NCBI RefSeq assembly: GCF_037265215.1
Contig: NZ_CP147737.1
Coordinates: 1,426,001-1,490,000, forward strand
Direction of reading: 5' to 3'
Length of the DNA: 64,000 nt
From: Xenorhabdus griffiniae
GTDB taxonomy: Bacteria; Pseudomonadota; Gammaproteobacteria; Enterobacterales; Enterobacteriaceae
Below the pieces are notes generated by a model, which was not told the DNA's origin, did no database searches, and saw nothing but the letters and a program-made list of their open reading frames with translations. Shown here one piece after another: positions 45,517-56,472 of this stretch. Each line of letters starts with the position of its first letter. The first letter of the stretch is position 1. A program made the position numbers and the translations under genes.

Positions 45517-45999
45517 ATGAAAAAAAAGATCCTTGGTTCTCTGATCTTGGCTGCTATCGTAGCCTTGATCGCTGGCTGTGATGACGCATCTAAAAAAGCG
45601 GAAGATCCGGTTCAGAAAACTGAAGAAAGCGCAGCACAAAAGACAACTGATGCTGAAAAAACGGCCACGGGCATAATGGATAATGCGAAAAAAAGTGCAC
45701 AGGAGATAAAGGAAAATGCTTCGCGCGAAGGCCATAGTTTGATTGATAAGTCAAAGGAAGCTGCGACGGATATACAGAGTCAAGCGACTAAAACAGCGAA
45801 TGATGTGATGGAGGTGATGAAAGCGAAAACGGATGATATCCGGCATCAGGCTAATGATAAACTCGATCAGCTTTCAGATACGATGAAATCGAAGACGGAA
45901 GAAATAAAGTCTGAGGCTGATAAAAAGGCAGATGACTTAATCAATCGTCTTAAAGGTCATGATGTTAAAGATGACAGTGATAAAAAAGAGGAAAAGTAA
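45517..45999 (+). CDS. LEA/apolipoprotein-like helical lipoprotein
   Basis: The 160-residue protein begins with a lipoprotein signal peptide (LIAGC, Cys21) and continues as an almost uninterrupted charged amphipathic helix. It has repeating K/E/A/D-rich 11-residue periodicity ('AKKSAQEIKENASREG', 'KSKEAATDIQSQATKTAND', 'KTDDIRHQANDKLDQLSD') like late-embryogenesis-abundant or apolipoprotein A/E domains. Such proteins often protect membranes or proteins under osmotic or desiccation stress; this role is inferred. It is divergent from the TonB receptor gene. Confidence 0.8.
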   Translation: MKKKILGSLILAAIVALIAGCDDASKKAEDPVQKTEESAAQKTTDAEKTATGIMDNAKKSAQEIKENASREGHSLIDKSKEAATDIQSQATKTANDVMEVMKAKTDDIRHQANDKLDQLSDTMKSKTEEIKSEADKKADDLINRLKGHDVKDDSDKKEEK

Positions 46000-46120
46000 T
46001 TTATCTTCTTACTTCAATCTATTGTTAGTATAAAGTGGATTGCATCATAAGGGTGATCTAACAACGGTCGCCCTTATTATTTTCAATTTAAACCAAGTCT
46101 TGGTTTATTATTCTGGCTTG

Positions 46121-46210
46121 ACTTACTTCAAGATGCGGGTGATTTCTCCTCGCGAAGCGGAGAGAAATCAGGTTTCATGGTGTGTTGTAAATTGAAGTTT
46201 AATGCGTATA
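46121..46210. repeat. MITE-like palindromic repeat, near-complete copy
   Basis: In opposite orientation to the copy at 24817-24909, this element runs from ACTTCAAGATGCGGGTGATT to 'TTGAAGTTTAATGCGTATA' with a diverged core CTCCTCGCGAAGCGGAGAG. One terminal repeat is truncated. Confidence 0.75.
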
Positions 46211-46262
46211 TACCCATCTCACTTCAATATGCATATTTTTCTCCCCGCGAAGCGGGGAGAAA
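46209..46262. repeat. MITE-like palindromic repeat, half copy
   Basis: Beginning TATACCCATCTCACTTCAAT and including a perfect CTCCCCGCGAAGCGGGGAG core, this half element abuts the previous one and shares its terminal TATA. Together the two fill most of the 46000-46326 gap; I see no gene there. Confidence 0.75.
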
Positions 46263-46326
46263 CAATGAGTTATGTTGTCTTATAATGAGCAACGTGAAAG
46301 GTAACGTGTATAAACAGGATATAATA

Positions 46327-46767
46327 ATGAAAATAAAGTACAGCATAGGAAGACAGAACCCCGAATTAATTCAGCAAGCATTTGCCATTCGCAAACAAGT
46401 ATTTACGGATGAACAGGGATTTGATGCAGAGATTGATATTGATGAATATGATGATATCGCTTTGCATGTGGTGGTATTTGATAGTGAAAAGCCAATAGGC
46501 GTATTACGGGCAATTCAGAAAGATAATAACATGCTCAAAGTTGGGCGGGTTGCAGTATTGAGACATTATCGTGGTCAAGGAATAGGTCGTAAGGTTATGG
46601 AATTTATTAAAGATTACGGCAGAAAAAATAACATTGAGACTATCATTCTATCTGCACAATGCCATGCTCAACCATTTTATGAAAGCCTTGGTTATCAAGC
46701 TCAGGGTGAGATTTATTTGGAAGAAGGTGCAGAACATATCTTTATGACTTTGAATTTAATATCGTAA
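46327..46767 (+). CDS. GNAT-family acetyltransferase (ElaA-like)
   Basis: From the ATG at 46327 (AGGAT nearby) the protein has 146 residues. The acetyl-CoA motif is VGRVAVLRHYRGQGIGRKVMEFI with the RGQGIG loop. 'FAIRKQVFTDEQGFDAEIDIDEYDD' is the N-terminal signature of ElaA/YjcF-like N-acyltransferases, and 'SAQCHAQPFYESLGYQAQG' follows. The open frame continues upstream to 46177 but would read through the repeat element. The substrate is unknown. Confidence 0.85.
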   Translation: MKIKYSIGRQNPELIQQAFAIRKQVFTDEQGFDAEIDIDEYDDIALHVVVFDSEKPIGVLRAIQKDNNMLKVGRVAVLRHYRGQGIGRKVMEFIKDYGRKNNIETIILSAQCHAQPFYESLGYQAQGEIYLEEGAEHIFMTLNLIS

Positions 46768-46795
46768 TAAGATAATAATCACTATGAGTAATATA

Positions 46796-46842
46796 AATAC
46801 GGGAAAAATGAGTATTCCTTGAATATCTCAATTTCCCGTATT
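46796..46842. terminator. Long hairpin between acetyltransferase gene and betA
   Basis: AATACGGGAAA (46796-46806) is perfectly complementary to TTTCCCGTATT (46832-46842), and an inner TGAG.ATTC / GAAT.TCTCA stem extends it. It lies between two convergent genes and is a likely bidirectional terminator, though without a T-run. Confidence 0.6.
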
Positions 46843-46876
46843 AGTGATTTATCTACTTTTTGTGAGAATGAATTGA

Positions 46877-48556
46877 TTAACTATTTTTGACCGATTGGCG
46901 GACAGGGGAATTATTGGCAACATAATATTTTGCCTGACTGCGTGGCAGAGGAGAGATTCCCCTGATGTTATCAGCTATTTTCTCAGCCATCATGATTGTT
47001 GTGGCATTTAAATTACCGGTAATAATGGTTGGCATAATAGAAGCATCAATAACACGTAGGTTTTCAATGCCATGTACTCTTCCTTGACCATCCACAACTG
47101 CCATTTCGTCTGTCCCCATTTTGCAACTGCATGAGGGGTGAAATGCGGTTTCAGCATGTTGACGAATAAAGGCATCCAACTGTTCATCTGACTGATTTTC
47201 AACACCTGGACTGATTTCACGTCCACAATAAGGCGCCAGCGCAGGTTGTGCCATGATTTCCCGCGTAATGCGAATAGCCGCGCGGAACTCTTGCCAGTCC
47301 TGTTCTGTTGACATGTAGTTAAATAAAATACTGGGATGCTGACGTGGGTTTCGCGACTTAATTTTCACCCGACCACGGCTTGGGGAACGCATAGAGCCAA
47401 CATGAGCCTGAAAACCATGTTGGTTGATGGCATTACTGCCATTGTAATTAATAGCAACAGGCAGGAAATGAAACTGAATATTTGGCCAGGCAAATTTTTC
47501 ATCGGTGCGAATAAAGCCACCGGCTTCAAATTGATTGCTGGCACCAATACCTGTTCCTTTGAATAGCCATTCAGCGCCAATTTGAGGTTGGTTGTACCAT
47601 TTCAATGCGGGATAAAGGGAAATGGGTTTGAGGCATTCATACTGCAAGTACATTTCAAGGTGATCTTGCAGGTTTTGTCCAACACCAGGCAAGACATGCA
47701 CAGCAGAAATACCAAGCTCGTTCAATACTTCTTCGGGACCAATACCTGAACGTTGCAAAATCTGTGGCGATGCAATGGCACCAGCGCAGAGTAAAACTTC
47801 TTTACGTGCTTTTGCCTGGGTTAACGTTGAGCTATGGCCTTGATAAAAATTGACGCCAACAGCTGTCTTGCCTTCAAAGACGAGGGTATCCGTTAACGCA
47901 TGAGTCATGATGGTGAGATTGGCGCGTGAACGAGCTTGATCCAGATAGCCACGGGCTGTGCTGGAGCGGCGTCCTTGAGGGGTAACGGTACGATCCATAG
48001 GGCCAAAACCTTCTTGCTGGTAGCCATTCAGATCGTCAGTAACGGGATAACCCGCCTGAACACCTGCTTCTACCATTGCATGAAAGAGTTCATTATTTCC
48101 TGCTTTGGGTGTCGTGACACTGACAGGCCCGTCTGCACCATGATAGTCATTTGCGCCAATATCCCTTGATTCCGCTTTGCGAAAATAGGGAAGGCAATCA
48201 AGGTAAGTCCAGTCTTCCAGCCCTGCCTGGGTTGCCCAATGATCAAAATCCAGTGCATTGCCACGGATGTAACACATGCCATTGATAAGTGAAGATCCCC
48301 CCAACCCTTTACCGCGCCCACATTCCATGCGTCGGTTATTCATATGGGGTTCGGGATCGGTTTCATAAGCCCAGTTATAACGGGTTCCCTGCAAGGGGTA
48401 TGCCAGCGCCGCTGGCATTTGAGTACGAAAGTCGAACCGGTAATCAGGTCCACCGGCTTCCAGCAGCAGGACCGTCACATTGGTATCTTCCGTTAAACGA
48501 GTTGCAAGCACGTTACCCGCTGAACCAGCACCGATAATAATGTAATCAAAAACCAT
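46877..48556 (-). CDS. betA: Choline dehydrogenase
   Basis: BetA oxidises choline to betaine aldehyde at the membrane. The 559-residue GMC oxidoreductase has the FAD motif [19 protein letters not shown], '[21 protein letters not shown]', '[18 protein letters not shown]' and 'HPSCSCKMG' with the active-site histidine region. '[26 protein letters not shown]' closes the protein. It is the last gene of betI-betB-betA, 27 bp after betB. Confidence 0.96.
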   Translation of the reverse strand: MVFDYIIIGAGSAGNVLATRLTEDTNVTVLLLEAGGPDYRFDFRTQMPAALAYPLQGTRYNWAYETDPEPHMNNRRMECGRGKGLGGSSLINGMCYIRGNALDFDHWATQAGLEDWTYLDCLPYFRKAESRDIGANDYHGADGPVSVTTPKAGNNELFHAMVEAGVQAGYPVTDDLNGYQQEGFGPMDRTVTPQGRRSSTARGYLDQARSRANLTIMTHALTDTLVFEGKTAVGVNFYQGHSSTLTQAKARKEVLLCAGAIASPQILQRSGIGPEEVLNELGISAVHVLPGVGQNLQDHLEMYLQYECLKPISLYPALKWYNQPQIGAEWLFKGTGIGASNQFEAGGFIRTDEKFAWPNIQFHFLPVAINYNGSNAINQHGFQAHVGSMRSPSRGRVKIKSRNPRQHPSILFNYMSTEQDWQEFRAAIRITREIMAQPALAPYCGREISPGVENQSDEQLDAFIRQHAETAFHPSCSCKMGTDEMAVVDGQGRVHGIENLRVIDASIMPTIITGNLNATTIMMAEKIADNIRGISPLPRSQAKYYVANNSPVRQSVKNS

Positions 48557-48583
48557 TGTTATCTCCTCTGTTTCAGGCGTGGA

Positions 48584-50062
48584 TTAAAATAGGGATTCAA
48601 AATTGCCTAATTCCACCTGTATTGATTTGGTTTGTGTGTAATTTTGTAGTGTAGCCAGTCCATTTTCCCGGCCAACACCAGAATGTTTATAGCCACCGAC
48701 AGGCATGGCTGCCGGGGATTCTCCCCAGGTATTGATCCAGCAGATCCCAGCTTCTAGCCGGTGGATCACACGATGTGCGCGGGAGAGATCTTTGGTGACT
48801 AATCCTGCACCCAGGCCATAATGGGTATTATTGGCTCGGGTAATGACTTCATCTTCCGTTTCATAGGTCAGGATAGACATCACAGGCCCAAAGATTTCCT
48901 CCTGTGTGATCAACATATCATCGGTACAGTCACTGAATACTGTCGGTGCAACAAATGCCCCTTTTGCTAATTCGCCTTCCAGCAGACGCTCACCACCACA
49001 CAGCAGGCGGGCATGGCTGTTTTTACCGTTTTCGATATAGCGTAAAACGGACTCCATGTGTGGAAAACTTACCAGCGGACCAAAGTTAGTGTTGGGATCA
49101 AGAGGTGAGCCAATTCGAATGCGCTTAACACGCTCAAGAATTTTTGCTTCAAACGGTGGAAGCAGTGCCTTGGGGACAAAGACCCGTGTCCCATTCGTAC
49201 AAACCTGACCTGAACTGAAAAAGTTGGCTATCATGGCAATATCAGCAGCGCGATCCAGATCGGCATCATCAAAAATGATTAGTGGAGATTTACCACCCAA
49301 TTCCATCGTGACTTCTTTTAGGGTAGAAGCGGAAGCATTTGCCATCACCTTTTTGCCGGTCACAATACCGCCGGTGAAAGACATTTTGGCGATTTTAGGG
49401 TGAACAGTCAGATAATGTCCGACTTCATGGCCGGCTCCGGTCAACACATTGAAAACACCATCAGGCAAACCGGCTTCGGTGTAGATTTCAGCCAACTTCA
49501 AAGCGGTAAGAGAGGTGACTTCACTTGGTTTAAAAATCATGGCATTACCGGCAGCCAGTGCGGGTGCTGATTTCCACAGGGCAATTTGGATAGGGTAGTT
49601 CCATGCGCCGATGCCTGCTACGATACCCAATGGTTCACGGCGTGTATACACAAAAGAAGATTCACGTAATGGGATCTGCTGGCCTTCAAGGGCTGGAATT
49701 AATCCCGCATAGTATTCCAGTACATCGGCACCTGTGACGATATCAACCTGCCGGGTTTCAGCAAGGGGTTTACCGGTATCCAGTGTTTCCAATTCAGCCA
49801 GTTCATCATTGCGTTCACGCAAGATATTCACCGCCTTGTGTAAGATCCGTGAACGTTCCACCGCGGTCATGGCTGCCCAGATTTGCTGTCCTTTATGGGC
49901 GCTTTCGACTGCTAAATCAACATCTTGTTTTGTTGCAGACTGAAATTGAGCAATAACGTCACCATTAGCTGGGTTAATTGCGTCAAAAATTGTATTATTA
50001 GGATTGGTACTATCAACATAAGCACCGTGGATATAAAGTTTTTGTAATCCAAAATAGGTCAT
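48584..50062 (-). CDS. betB: Betaine aldehyde dehydrogenase
   Basis: BetB oxidises betaine aldehyde to the osmoprotectant glycine betaine with NAD+. The 492-residue aldehyde dehydrogenase has '[32 protein letters not shown]', the catalytic glutamate in [20 protein letters not shown] and the catalytic cysteine in [16 protein letters not shown]. '[11 protein letters not shown]' and '[31 protein letters not shown]' are characteristic of BetB. It lies 26 bp after betI. Confidence 0.96.
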   Translation of the reverse strand: MTYFGLQKLYIHGAYVDSTNPNNTIFDAINPANGDVIAQFQSATKQDVDLAVESAHKGQQIWAAMTAVERSRILHKAVNILRERNDELAELETLDTGKPLAETRQVDIVTGADVLEYYAGLIPALEGQQIPLRESSFVYTRREPLGIVAGIGAWNYPIQIALWKSAPALAAGNAMIFKPSEVTSLTALKLAEIYTEAGLPDGVFNVLTGAGHEVGHYLTVHPKIAKMSFTGGIVTGKKVMANASASTLKEVTMELGGKSPLIIFDDADLDRAADIAMIANFFSSGQVCTNGTRVFVPKALLPPFEAKILERVKRIRIGSPLDPNTNFGPLVSFPHMESVLRYIENGKNSHARLLCGGERLLEGELAKGAFVAPTVFSDCTDDMLITQEEIFGPVMSILTYETEDEVITRANNTHYGLGAGLVTKDLSRAHRVIHRLEAGICWINTWGESPAAMPVGGYKHSGVGRENGLATLQNYTQTKSIQVELGNFESLF

Positions 50063-50088
50063 AGATTCTCCTTAAGCGTCTATCCAAG

Positions 50089-50685
50089 TCAGAACTTATC
50101 AGATGCTCCGAGTTTCTGTTCGATGTAATCGATAGTAATTTTGAATGTCCCTGCTATATCAAAAGGCTTCTTGCTTAATGCACTTCGCAGCCAAATGCCG
50201 TCAATCAATGCAGCAAGACCTTGTGCAGCTAGCCGCGCTTCTGCTTTTGGCATGGCACGTTTAAATTCAACACAAAGATTGGAATGCAAACGGCGCTCAT
50301 TGATTTGTTGTAACCGATACAGCTTTGGTTGATGCATGCTACTTGCCCAGAATGCCAACCAGGTTTTCATTGCTGCACTGTTGATCTGGCTGGTATCAAA
50401 ATTCCCTTCGACAATGGCTTTCAACCTTTGCGTGGGCGTTGCGTTATCTAGCAAGCGTAATCGGCGTGCGACAGCTATTTTTAACTGATGCAATAGATAA
50501 CGCATGGTCGCTTCTAATAGGCCGTTCTTGTCCTTGAAATAGTGGCTGATAATTCCGTTGGAAACCCCCGCTTTTCGGGCTATTTGTGCAATAGTTGCTT
50601 CCTGCATTCCCACTTCATTCACAACGATTAATGTTGCATCAATGAGTTGTTGTTTTCTTATCGACTGCATTCCAATTTTTGGCAT
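50089..50685 (-). CDS. betI: Choline-sensing TetR-family repressor BetI
   Basis: BetI represses the bet genes until choline is present. The 198-residue protein has the TetR HTH '[35 protein letters not shown]' after '[20 protein letters not shown]', and the BetI-specific '[27 protein letters not shown]'. It begins the betIBA operon and is divergent from betT across 209 bp, where its operator is expected; I could not mark the site. Confidence 0.95.
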   Translation of the reverse strand: MPKIGMQSIRKQQLIDATLIVVNEVGMQEATIAQIARKAGVSNGIISHYFKDKNGLLEATMRYLLHQLKIAVARRLRLLDNATPTQRLKAIVEGNFDTSQINSAAMKTWLAFWASSMHQPKLYRLQQINERRLHSNLCVEFKRAMPKAEARLAAQGLAALIDGIWLRSALSKKPFDIAGTFKITIDYIEQKLGASDKF

Positions 50686-50894
50686 GATTTTATGCTCAGA
50701 AAATCAATTATTCGGGCAGTATTAAACTTTTTTTTAATTGAATGTTCAATCAAAATTAAATATGTTTTATCACAATAATTTTACAATGAGGGAGTGAATT
50801 TGTTTAAGGTATCTTAAATTTTATATTTAATTCAAACTGTTATATGAATTATGTTTTTCATCTGTTTTAATGCTATTAATTTCAGGAACTGCCT

Positions 50895-52937
50895 ATGAAT
50901 ACACAAGACAGTCCAAAAAACACCCAGAAGGACACCCTGAATTCTGTCGTTTTTTTTACCTCTGCCGGACTGATTATTGCATTTTCTCTGTTCACTATTT
51001 TTTTCACAGATGCAACCAGTATTTGGATAAAAAATACACTGAATTGGGTGTCTAAAACTTTCGGTTGGTATTATTTACTGGCTGCGACGCTTTACATTGT
51101 GTTTGTTGTTTTTATCGCGGCTTCCCGTTTTGGTTCAATCAAATTGGGACCGGAACAATCTAAGCCGGAATTCAGTTTGCTGAGTTGGGCGGCGATGCTG
51201 TTTGCCGCTGGGATCGGCATTGATTTGATGTTTTTCTCGGTGGCTGAACCTGTCACGCAATATATGCAGCCACCAACGGGTCAAGGGGAAACTATTGAAG
51301 CAGCTCGTCAGGCGATGGTGTGGACGCTGTTCCATTATGGCCTGACGGGCTGGTCTATGTACGCCTTGATGGGAATTGCACTGGGATATTTTAGTTATCG
51401 TTATAATTTGCCTTTGACTATCCGCTCGGCACTTTATCCTATTTTTGGTGATCGCATTAAAGGATTAATCGGTCATACGGTGGATATTGCGGCAGTAATA
51501 GGGACCATTTTTGGTATTGCAACGACGCTGGGAATTGGGGTTGTGCAGTTGAATTATGGTCTGAAAGTTCTTTTCGACTTACCGCAAGGATTGGGGATCC
51601 AGGGAGGATTGATACTATTATCTGTGGTGATAGCCATTATCTCCGTAACTTCCGGCGTAAACAAAGGCATTCGGTTTTTGTCTGAATTGAATGTCCTGCT
51701 GGCTCTTGGCTTGGTTTTATTCATTTTGTTTATGGGCGATACCGAATTCCTGCTTAACGGATTAGTGCAGAACGTCGGGGATTATATCAGCCGTTTTATG
51801 AGTATGACGCTGAACAGTTTTGCCTTTGAACGCCCCACTGAATGGATGAATAACTGGACTCTGTTTTTCTGGGCATGGTGGGTGGCCTGGTCGCCGTTTG
51901 TAGGGCTGTTTCTGGCGCGCATTTCCCGTGGCAGAACGATTCGCCAGTTTGTTATGGGAACATTAGTCATTCCATTTGTTTTTACACTGCTGTGGCTATC
52001 GATTTTTGGTAACAGTGTGTTGTATGAAATTCTGCATGGTAATCGCCAGTTGGCGGAAACCGTGTTACAACACCCAGAACAAGGTTTTTATCGTTTGCTG
52101 GCACTTTATCCGGCATTCACGTTCAGTGCTTCTGTGGGCACCATTACCGGATTGCTGTTTTATGTCACGTCGGCGGATTCTGGTTCGTTAGTGCTGGGAA
52201 ATTTCACCTCTAATCTAAGTGATATCAATAATGATGCACCAAATTGGTTGCGTATCTTTTGGTCGGTGGCAATCGGTGTATTAACGCTGGGTATCCTCAT
52301 GACGGATGGTATTCCTGCTTTGCAAAATACCACGGTTATCATGGGACTACCTTTTAGTTTTGTGATCTTCTTTGTCATGGCGGGGCTATATAAGTCTTTG
52401 CGGGTAGAGGATTTTCGTAAAGCCAGCTCGCTGCAAAATACCTCCCCCACTCTTATGCATGACAATGGCTCATTGAATTGGAAACAGCGTTTGAGCCGTA
52501 TGATGCACTTTCCTGGTACGAAAAATACTCAGCGAATGCTGGATATGGTGTGCCGTCCCGCGATGTTAGAAGTGGCTAAAGAGTTAGTTGTACGTGGTGC
52601 GAAAGTGCAGTTTAATGCACTGCCAGCTAAGGAGAACAAGTGGCTGAATCCACTAGAATTAATTGTTGATTTAGGGGATGAACAGAATTTTATCTATCAA
52701 ATCTGGCCGCAACGCTATTCTGTACCTGGATTTACCTATCGGGCGAGAGCGGGTAAGTCTCACTATTATCGGTTGGAGACTTTTCTGATGGAAGGAACAC
52801 AGGGTAATGATTTGATGGACTATACCAAAGAGCAAATCATTAGCGATATTCTTGACCACTATGAAAAACATCTGAATTTTATTCACTTAAACCGAGAAGC
52901 ACCGGGACAGACATTGATTTTTCCTAGTGGAGGTTAA
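50895..52937 (+). CDS. betT: Choline/betaine transporter BetT (BCCT family)
   Basis: BetT imports choline with high affinity for conversion by BetBA. The 680-residue protein has the twelve helices of the BCCT family. The substrate-site signatures include 'LSWAAMLFAAGIGIDLMFFSVAEPVTQYM', 'GWSMYALMGIALGYFSYRYNLPLTIRSALYPIFG', 'FFWAWWVAWSPFVGLFLARISRGRTIRQF' and 'VTSADSGSLVLGNF'. A hydrophilic C-terminal domain of about 180 residues follows, which in BetT senses osmotic strength. It is divergent from betI and ends at a strong terminator. Confidence 0.96.
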   Translation: MNTQDSPKNTQKDTLNSVVFFTSAGLIIAFSLFTIFFTDATSIWIKNTLNWVSKTFGWYYLLAATLYIVFVVFIAASRFGSIKLGPEQSKPEFSLLSWAAMLFAAGIGIDLMFFSVAEPVTQYMQPPTGQGETIEAARQAMVWTLFHYGLTGWSMYALMGIALGYFSYRYNLPLTIRSALYPIFGDRIKGLIGHTVDIAAVIGTIFGIATTLGIGVVQLNYGLKVLFDLPQGLGIQGGLILLSVVIAIISVTSGVNKGIRFLSELNVLLALGLVLFILFMGDTEFLLNGLVQNVGDYISRFMSMTLNSFAFERPTEWMNNWTLFFWAWWVAWSPFVGLFLARISRGRTIRQFVMGTLVIPFVFTLLWLSIFGNSVLYEILHGNRQLAETVLQHPEQGFYRLLALYPAFTFSASVGTITGLLFYVTSADSGSLVLGNFTSNLSDINNDAPNWLRIFWSVAIGVLTLGILMTDGIPALQNTTVIMGLPFSFVIFFVMAGLYKSLRVEDFRKASSLQNTSPTLMHDNGSLNWKQRLSRMMHFPGTKNTQRMLDMVCRPAMLEVAKELVVRGAKVQFNALPAKENKWLNPLELIVDLGDEQNFIYQIWPQRYSVPGFTYRARAGKSHYYRLETFLMEGTQGNDLMDYTKEQIISDILDHYEKHLNFIHLNREAPGQTLIFPSGG

Positions 52938-52971
52938 TTGGCAGGAAGATAAGCGAAATAGAGTAAAGGAT

Positions 52972-53015
52972 AAAAAAATCGCCTGTGTTATCTGAAATGA
53001 CAGGCGATTTTTTAT
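52972..53015 (+). terminator. Rho-independent terminator of betT
   Basis: AAATCGCCTGT (52976-52986) pairs with ACAGGCGATTT (53000-53010), followed by a T-run; an A-run on the other side makes it symmetrical. Confidence 0.93.
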
Positions 53016-53129
53016 TAAAACAGAGAATGATTTTATTTCATCCTGGCGGGAGTCGAATGCCTGTTTACATTCGAAGAAATCCGTTCGTTGAAGTTTTGCT
53101 GAAAAATTGACTAGAGTTTCATGATCTCT

Positions 53130-53149
53130 TTCTGTATATTTATACAGTA
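53130..53149 (+). promoter_or_regulatory. LexA (SOS) box of dinB
   Basis: CTGT-N8-ACAG with AT-rich spacer (53132-53147) matches 18 of 20 positions of the enterobacterial LexA consensus. It lies 20 bp before the dinB start codon, where LexA would block transcription until DNA damage. Confidence 0.93.
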
Positions 53150-53169
53150 TTTTGATGTGAGGAGATCAG

Positions 53170-54225
53170 ATGCGCAAAATTATTCATATTGATATGGATT
53201 GCTTTTTTGCTGCCGTTGAAATGCGGGATAATCCATCACTCCGTAATATTCCCATTGCTGTCGGGGGAAGCGCTGATCGAAGGGGCGTCATTAGTACGGC
53301 AAATTATCCTGCCCGCCGTTTTGGGGTGCATAGTGCGATGTCTACGGCTACGGCATTAAGACTTTGTCCTCAATTGAAAGTCATCCCTGGCAGAATGGCG
53401 CATTATAAAGAAGTGTCTCAACATATTCGTCGAATTTTTTCCCATTATACTGAGTTGATCGAACCACTTTCTTTAGATGAGGCCTATCTGGATGTGACGG
53501 ATTGCCATTATTGTCACGGTTCCGCCACGTTGATTGCTCAAGAAATCCGTCAGGTCATTTTTGATGAATTGCAGTTAACGGCCTCGGCTGGTGTAGCACC
53601 AGTGAGGTTTTTAGCCAAGATAGCGTCTGATATCAATAAACCCAATGGGCAGTATGTTATCTCTCCTGAACAAGTTGAAACTTTTATTAAGTCGCTGGCA
53701 TTATGCAAAATTCCCGGTGTTGGAAAGGTCACCGCTAAACGGTTGTCAGACATGGGGTTAGCGACCTGTTCTGACGTGCAGCGTTATGACAAGCTGGCAC
53801 TAATAAAAAGTTTAGGTAAGTTTGGTTTGACGCTTTGGCAGCGTTGTCATGGTATTGATGAACGACAGATCACGCCAGAACGTTTGCGTAAGTCCGTTGG
53901 GGTGGAGGAAACTTTGGCACAGGATATCCATGAATGGCATGAATGTGTTGAACTCATTGAAAAACTTTATCCTGAACTGAAAAAACGATTGGAAAAGGTA
54001 AAACCCGATCTCCGCATAGCTCGTCAAGGTATCAAATTAAAGTTTGACGATTTTCAATTGACAACACAGGAACATGTCCATCCTATATTGGATAAACGCG
54101 ATCTGATCCAAATAGCAAAGCAGGCTTGGGAAACACGCAGGGAAGGGCGGGGAGTCAGGCTGGTTGGGTTGCAGGTGACGTTACAAAACCCACAACTGGA
54201 GCGGCAGCTTTTATTGGAATGGTAA
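53170..54225 (+). CDS. dinB: DNA polymerase IV
   Basis: Pol IV is the Y-family translesion polymerase of the SOS response. The 351-residue product has the first catalytic aspartate in [20 protein letters not shown] (Asp8), '[22 protein letters not shown]' and the catalytic pair in [13 protein letters not shown] (Asp-Glu near 103-104). The thumb motif '[23 protein letters not shown]' and the little-finger domain follow. AGGAG precedes the ATG, and a LexA box lies immediately upstream. It is convergent with the pepD locus. Confidence 0.97.
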   Translation: MRKIIHIDMDCFFAAVEMRDNPSLRNIPIAVGGSADRRGVISTANYPARRFGVHSAMSTATALRLCPQLKVIPGRMAHYKEVSQHIRRIFSHYTELIEPLSLDEAYLDVTDCHYCHGSATLIAQEIRQVIFDELQLTASAGVAPVRFLAKIASDINKPNGQYVISPEQVETFIKSLALCKIPGVGKVTAKRLSDMGLATCSDVQRYDKLALIKSLGKFGLTLWQRCHGIDERQITPERLRKSVGVEETLAQDIHEWHECVELIEKLYPELKKRLEKVKPDLRIARQGIKLKFDDFQLTTQEHVHPILDKRDLIQIAKQAWETRREGRGVRLVGLQVTLQNPQLERQLLLEW

Positions 54226-54288
54226 GGTGTAAAGGACGCAATCTCCCCCACAAACAAGATGGCAGGGGAGCGGCAATATAATTTTCTA

Positions 54289-55745
54289 TTATTCTTTAGC
54301 CGGAATAGCCTTGAGAATTGCGGTGAGTAGCTGCCAATATTGACCGACACTCTTAATGTGTACTTTCTCATCAGGGGAGTGAGCACCCCGAATAGTTGGT
54401 CCAATAGAAACCATGTCCATATCAGGATACGGTTTTTTGAACAGGCCACACTCCAAACCCGCGTGGATCACCATGATATTCGGTGTCTTATCGAAGAGTT
54501 GGTGATAAGTTTCACGCACCAAATGCATGATGGGCGAATTGGCGTCAGGTTGCCAGCCCGGATAGCTGCCACTTGCTACGGTTTCTGCTCCAGACAGTTT
54601 TGCCAGAGAATGCAGCATTTCAACAACATAAACCTTGCCACTTTCGATAAGTGAACGGATCAGGCAAATAACCTCGGCTTTCTCTTCGTCCATGGTTATA
54701 ACGCCTACGTTTAGCGAAGTTTCTACCACACCTTTGGCAACATCGCTCATACGAATAACACCATTCGGCATACTATTGAGCATGGATATGAAGCGTGTCT
54801 GGCAATCCGTGGTTAATGCGTGTGATGATGCTTTGGTTTCATCCAACAAGAAAGTGAGATTGTTTTCAACGACGAATATTCGTTTTTCAATGTCTCCAGA
54901 TAGTTATCTTTCAATTGATGGAGTTTTTCAACTTTGTCAGCAGGAACCGCAATCACGGTAGAACCTTCACGAGGAATAGCATTACGCAGGGTTCCACCTT
55001 GCAGATGAATTAATTTCAGTTCCAACTCGTCGGAATACGTGGCCAGGAAACGAGCCAGTAATTTGTTGGCGTTACCTAACCCCAGATGAATATCACCGCC
55101 AGAGTGACCGCCTTTTAATCCCTTAATCGTCAATTGTAGTGTCTTATAGTTAGCTGGCAGCGCTTCACGGGACAGGTGTAAGGTTGTGAAAAAATCAATG
55201 CCGCCTGCACAACCCATGTAGATTTCGCCTTCTTCTTCTGAATCTGTATTGATCAGAACGTCAGCTTGCAGCCAGCCAGATTTCATGCCGAATGCACCAT
55301 CCATGCCGGCCTCTTCGGTCATGGTCAGCAAAACTTCCAATGGTCCATGTTTAACGGATTCGTCCGCCAAAACGGCCAGAGCAGAAGCCATACCAATACC
55401 GTTATCTGCGCCTAAAGTTGTACCATCAGCCGTAACCCAGTCACCATCGATATAAGGGCGAATAGGATCTTTTGTGAAATCGTGTTGAGTATCGTTATTT
55501 TTCTGTGGAACCATATCAAGGTGTGCTTGAAGGACAACCGCCTTGCGATTTTCCATACCTTTTGACGCTGGCTTTCTGATCAAAATATTACCCACTTCAT
55601 CCCGCTCTACATGGAATCTTTTGCTTTTTGCCCACGCAATAATATGGGATGCGAGAGCTTCTTCATGATAAGAGGGATGAGGAATGGAACAGATCTGGGC
55701 AAAAATATCCCATAAGGGTTGTGGGGATAGCGTTGATAATTCGGA
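54289..55745 (-). pseudogene. pepD: Cytosol non-specific dipeptidase PepD, frameshifted
   Basis: PepD (M20 family, aminoacyl-histidine dipeptidase) should be about 485 residues. The first part reads from GTG 55745 (AGGAG seven bases upstream; [16 protein letters not shown]) through the metal sites '[13 protein letters not shown]', '[13 protein letters not shown]' and '[11 protein letters not shown]' to '...NYLETLK'. It then leaves frame and continues in the other frame as '[13 protein letters not shown]...FISMLNSMPNGVIRMSDVAKGVVETSL' to 'VHIKSVGQYWQLLTAIL'. Adding one T to the five-T run at 54883-54887 restores a single frame whose spacing matches E. coli PepD residue for residue. So a single-base loss in a homopolymer has split the gene, by genuine mutation, sequencing error or slippage. 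Confidence 0.88.
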
Positions 55746-55995
55746 CACGGCGAATCTCCTATAACTGAATCTTGGTGAGAAAAATGGTAATGTTTGGTGC
55801 ATCAGGGAGTTTTTATCATCTGCATTGACCCTAGGCTTGAGAATATCATTTTATTGTCAGCAATGGGCTGTGAGAATGAGGGCTTCCCCTGTTTTTACTG
55901 GTTTTTGTTGGTTCAAATCACTATAATCTCGCGCAACCTTTTTTCCGCAAAAAACGCTTTTCTGAAATATTCTTTAGTTTCCAGGATCTAATTTT

Positions 55996-56454
55996 ATGAG
56001 TGAAAAATATGTTGTAACGTGGGATATGTTGCAAATGCATGCCCGTCAATTGGCGCAACGTTTACTTCCCGTAGAACAGTGGAAAGGCATTATTGCCGTT
56101 AGCCGTGGTGGTCTGGTTCCGGGAGCGTTACTGGCTCGTGAGTTGGGAATTCGCCATGTCGATACGGTTTGTATTTCCAGCTATGATCACGATAACCAGC
56201 GCGAGTTGAAAGTATTAAAAAAAGCGGAAGGTGACGGTGAAGGGTTCATTGTTGTTGATGATCTGGTTGATACTGGGGGTACAGCCCAGGCAATCCGTGA
56301 CATGTATCCGAAAGCGCATTTTGTAACGATTTTTGCCAAACCCGCCGGGCGCCCTCTTGTGGATGATTATGTTATTGACATTCCCCAAAACACATGGATT
56401 GAGCAGCCTTGGGATATGGGAGTCGTGTTCGTTCCACCCGTTTGTGAAAAGTAG
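55996..56454 (+). CDS. gpt: Xanthine-guanine phosphoribosyltransferase
   Basis: Gpt salvages guanine, xanthine and hypoxanthine using PRPP. The 152-residue product equals the E. coli length; it starts [23 protein letters not shown] and has the PRPP-binding signature [18 protein letters not shown]. '[23 protein letters not shown]' and the C-terminal '[16 protein letters not shown]' are conserved. It lies between pepD and frsA as in E. coli. Confidence 0.97.
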   Translation: MSEKYVVTWDMLQMHARQLAQRLLPVEQWKGIIAVSRGGLVPGALLARELGIRHVDTVCISSYDHDNQRELKVLKKAEGDGEGFIVVDDLVDTGGTAQAIRDMYPKAHFVTIFAKPAGRPLVDDYVIDIPQNTWIEQPWDMGVVFVPPVCEK

Positions 56455-56472
56455 TAAGATTTTTCTTTTGCC

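Noticed and set aside
54289..55745. Two separate functional peptidase genes
   Set aside because: Both pieces align to consecutive parts of one PepD protein with no overlap of domains, so they are one gene broken by a frameshift.
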